Source: Candidatus Methanophagales archaeon
Lineage (GTDB): Archaea > Halobacteriota > Syntropharchaeia > Alkanophagales > Methanospirareceae
DNA length: 5,853 bases
Assembly (NCBI GenBank): GCA_021159475.1
Contig: JAGGRS010000070.1
Location: forward strand, 1-5,853
Reading direction: 5' to 3'
Below are positions 3,318 to 5,853 of this stretch, in pieces. The position numbers and the translations under genes are program-made. The notes below the pieces were generated by a model. That model worked only from the letters and a program-made list of their open reading frames with translations, ran no database searches and was not told the DNA's origin. Every line of letters starts with the position of its first letter. Within the stretch, counting starts at the first letter, position 1.

Positions 3318-5853
3318 CTACACAACCGGCAGTGTAAAACAGACCGTGCATCCTTTCCCCTTCTCCGATTCTATCCATACACGACCACCGTGCACCTCAA
3401 TTATTCGTTTCACGATGGCGAGCCCGGCACCCGTTCCCTTGGTGCTCCTGTCCACCTTATAGAAAAGCTCGAACACCTTCTCGTGCTGGCTCGGCTCTAT
3501 TCCTATTCCGTTATCACGGACGAAAAACACGATTTCACCCTCATCCGCGCGATAGCCAATCTCTATCTTCGGATGTGGCTGCTCACCCATGTAATTTATG
3601 CTGTTCTCAATCAGGTTCACCAGCACCTCCACTATCCTCATCCGGTCCACATGAACAGTCGGTAAGTCATCTGCCACCGCTACTTCGACCCCGCTCGATT
3701 TTATCTTTGCTGAGGTCTCTTCCAGGGCTTCCCGAACAAGTTCGCCAAACGGCACGTCCTCCGGCGGATTCGCCACACGACCGATGCGAGAGAGTTCAAG
3801 CGTGTCATTCAGCAGGCGTTCCATCTTTGTAGCTCCGTTTTCTATATATTTCAGGTCGGCTTCCACTTTCTCTTTTTCATTCCGCGCTAAATCTTCTCGC
3901 AGCATGCCAGTAAAACCCCGGATGGTAACGAGCGGCGACCTCAGGTCGTGAGAGACGGTGTAGGTGAACCGCTCCATCTCCGCGTTCTTTGCTTCAAGCT
4001 CCTTTATCAGCTGCACACGTTCCTCCTCCGCTCGCTTACGCTCTGTGATATCGCGGCTTATCGTCAGGACGTGCGTTATTTTTCCCGATTCGTCAGTTAA
4101 TGGCGCTTTTTTTACGGATACACAATGTTTATTACCCTCGCGATCTGTATAGGTCACTTCCGGAATGTCTAATACTTTCCCGGTTTTAAATACCTCCCCA
4201 TCCCTTTTCCAGTAGCACTTTTCACCGATTATTTCTTCCTTCTTACGACCTGTTATGTCGCAATATGCCTGATTGACCAGCACGAAGCGGTACTGCCGGT
4301 CCTTGAGGGTGATTGTATCCGGGACATTATCAATAACGGTCGTGAGGAACTTACGTGATTCTTTTAACTCCTCCTCCATCCTTTTTCGGTCGGTTATGTC
4401 TCTAAATATCGTTAATTTTGATATGGTGCCGTCAGAACCACGCAAAGGAGTCTCAATAAGGTCATAAGTCTTGTTTGTCCTCTGTGAATACCACTCCCAT
4501 CTCACCGTCTTACCCTTCATCACCTCATGGTGTTTACACCGCGGGCAGGGTTCCTCTCGCTCATGAAATACCTTATAGCAAATCTCGCCCACATGGTCCC
4601 CATACTCATCCCGTAAAACCCTGTTCATGAATTCTATTTTAAAGTCCTTTGAAATGATATACACGCCGTCAACCATGCTTTCGAATATCAAATTCAGGTT
4701 GTCCCGCTCTGCTTTTATCCGCTCCTCCAGCTCCACTTCTTTTGTTACATCCCTGCTCACACGGACAGTGCCAATCGGGACGCCATTTTTGTCCTTTATC
4801 AACGCCGCGGACATGCTGATATGAATGGGCTTACCATCCTTCCGCAACACGATTGTCCGATAGTTCTTTATCGCTCCTTCCCTCCGCACACGCTCCATTA
4901 TCCTGTCCGCCTCTTCGGGGTCTGCGAAAAATTTCCGGTTGGATGTCCCTATCACCTCGTCCGCGCGATAACCCAGGACGCCCTCCGCACCCTTATTCCA
5001 GTCTCGCACAATCCCTTCCATGTCCACGACCGTAATCGTGTCTGCGGAACTCTCAATGATGTTATTCAAATAATCCCTCGTTTCTTTCAGTTCCTCCTCC
5101 ATGCGCTTCAACCCGGTAATATCCTTTGAAACCACCGTGACCGCTATTATCCTGCCTGTTTCAGGGTCTTTAACAGGGCTTAGCGTCTTAAGATACCATC
5201 TCCCTCCGTCATCTTTATATTCGTGCTGTAGCGAGATGCCGGTATCAAATACGCGGTTGACCTTTTCAGCAAACTCTCTCGTCGCTTCCGCTGAATGAAA
5301 GTCGCTGTATGGTCGCCCCTTAAATTTGTCTCTTTCTCCCGACAACCCCAACCTTGATAGATATTTCTCGTTCATGAACAGATACCTGCAGTTCCTGTCC
5401 ACCAGATATACGGAATCTTCAGTAGACTCCACGAGTGAGCGATACTTCTCCTCGCTCTTCCTCAACTCCTCTTCCGCTCTCCTCTTAGCCTCCAGCAACT
5501 GATGTTCAGCCGAAGCGTGTTCAATCGCTGCCAGCAACTCTTCCACGTTCAGCGGTTTCTCGATGTAACAACATGCACCGGCTTTCAAAGCTTCTATTGC
5601 CGTCTCTTTGGATGCAAACGCGGTGACTATAATAGCATGGGTTTCTGGATTGATAGCTTTCAACCCCTTTAATACCTCTATCCCGGTGATGTCCGGGAGC
5701 CTCAAGTCTATTAAGCAAATAGGGAACTTTTCTTTCTTTGCGAGGGCTAAAGCCCCCCTGCCCGTTCCCACGGTCTCTACCTCGTAGCCTTCTTCCGATA
5801 GTATGTCGCTTAATGTCTCGCACATTTCTGCATCGTCCTCAACCACGAGTATA
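3318..5853 (-). CDS. REC-PAS-PAS-PAS-PAS-HisKA-HATPase hybrid sensor kinase (5' end cut by window)
   Basis: A soluble multi-sensor histidine kinase, at least 842 residues from the Val codon (GTG) at 5846. The frame stays open to the window edge as Ile-Leu-Val-Val-Glu-Asp, so GTG is internal and only the first few codons are missing. Numbered from that Val, the receiver (1-115) has Asp4/Asp5, phospho-acceptor Asp47, Thr75 and Lys97. Four PAS domains follow at about 131-245, 256-370, 383-487 and 494-600, each ending in a DIT/DVT motif and charged coiled-coil linker (for example RMEEELKE twice). PAS3 carries Cys423, Cys434, Cys437 and His439-His440. HisKA has His633 in SHDLRSPLVT. The ATPase domain has Asn744/Asn748, DNGIGI at 778-783, an F box FELFYKV and GTGAGLAI at 804-811. 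No transmembrane segment is seen, so it should sense cytoplasmic signals such as redox state or small ligands; the ligand is unknown. It is probably the top of the cascade, with the response regulator 115 nt downstream. Confidence 0.93.
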   Translation of the reverse strand, partial: ILVVEDDAEMCETLSDILSEEGYEVETVGTGRGALALAKKEKFPICLIDLRLPDITGIEVLKGLKAINPETHAIIVTAFASKETAIEALKAGACCYIEKPLNVEELLAAIEHASAEHQLLEAKRRAEEELRKSEEKYRSLVESTEDSVYLVDRNCRYLFMNEKYLSRLGLSGERDKFKGRPYSDFHSAEATREFAEKVNRVFDTGISLQHEYKDDGGRWYLKTLSPVKDPETGRIIAVTVVSKDITGLKRMEEELKETRDYLNNIIESSADTITVVDMEGIVRDWNKGAEGVLGYRADEVIGTSNRKFFADPEEADRIMERVRREGAIKNYRTIVLRKDGKPIHISMSAALIKDKNGVPIGTVRVSRDVTKEVELEERIKAERDNLNLIFESMVDGVYIISKDFKIEFMNRVLRDEYGDHVGEICYKVFHEREEPCPRCKHHEVMKGKTVRWEWYSQRTNKTYDLIETPLRGSDGTISKLTIFRDITDRKRMEEELKESRKFLTTVIDNVPDTITLKDRQYRFVLVNQAYCDITGRKKEEIIGEKCYWKRDGEVFKTGKVLDIPEVTYTDREGNKHCVSVKKAPLTDESGKITHVLTISRDITERKRAEEERVQLIKELEAKNAEMERFTYTVSHDLRSPLVTIRGFTGMLREDLARNEKEKVEADLKYIENGATKMERLLNDTLELSRIGRVANPPEDVPFGELVREALEETSAKIKSSGVEVAVADDLPTVHVDRMRIVEVLVNLIENSINYMGEQPHPKIEIGYRADEGEIVFFVRDNGIGIEPSQHEKVFELFYKVDRSTKGTGAGLAIVKRIIEVHGGRVWIESEKGKGCTVCFTLPVV

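Noticed and set aside
3390..5298. Multiple + strand open frames of 60-102 codons across the large kinase gene
   Set aside because: All are antisense to intact PAS, HisKA and ATPase motifs, and their translations show no domain features.
5521..5823. 100-residue frame on the same strand as the large kinase
   Set aside because: It is an out-of-frame reading of the receiver domain, whose catalytic residues are clearly encoded in the kinase frame.
1..5853. CRISPR array, insertion sequence, tRNA or rRNA
   Set aside because: There are no spaced direct repeats, transposase motifs, terminal inverted repeats with target duplications, or tRNA/rRNA signatures; coding sequence occupies nearly the whole window.

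Overview
The window looks like a stretch of archaeal, probably euryarchaeal, chromosome devoted to signal transduction. Three AT-rich BRE/TATA-like promoters (TTTATATA or TTTATATG) sit about 30-40 nt ahead of start codons. No Shine-Dalgarno sequence is visible before any complete gene, so the mRNAs are probably leaderless or have very short leaders. The protein set fits as well: a KaiC/GvpD/RAD55-type ATPase, an Rcp1-like single-domain receiver, and soluble REC/PAS histidine kinases. A methanogen-related or ANME-type lineage is my best guess. That is an inference from protein flavour; no marker gene is present.

Layout. Positions 1-66 probably hold the charged C-terminal tail of an upstream + strand gene, followed by a T6 tract and then a promoter. 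Positions 125-1528 (+) encode a two-domain RecA/KaiC-like ATPase. Its N-terminal domain has intact Walker motifs and its C-terminal domain has lost them. The rest is on the - strand, read from high to low coordinates: a large REC-PAS-PAS-PAS-PAS-HisKA-HATPase kinase whose first few codons lie beyond the window end (3318 to >5853); a stand-alone Rcp1-like response regulator (2735-3202); and a REC-HisKA-HATPase kinase with no PAS domain (1523-2671). The two small - strand genes each have their own TATA-like element, but the order and short gaps (115 and 63 nt) also allow co-transcription. The ATPase gene and the last kinase gene converge and overlap by 6 bp at their stop codons.

How they may work together. 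The set has two kinases and three receivers, and no DNA-binding, methyltransferase or nucleotide-cyclase output domain anywhere. The large kinase could phosphorylate the stand-alone receiver and/or the receiver of the smaller kinase. The nearby KaiC/GvpD-like ATPase is a candidate downstream partner, because KaiC-like ATPases have been proposed as signalling hubs in archaea. This wiring is inferred from domains and gene proximity. No gap without a gene exceeds about 120 bp, and I see no RNA gene, CRISPR array or mobile element.
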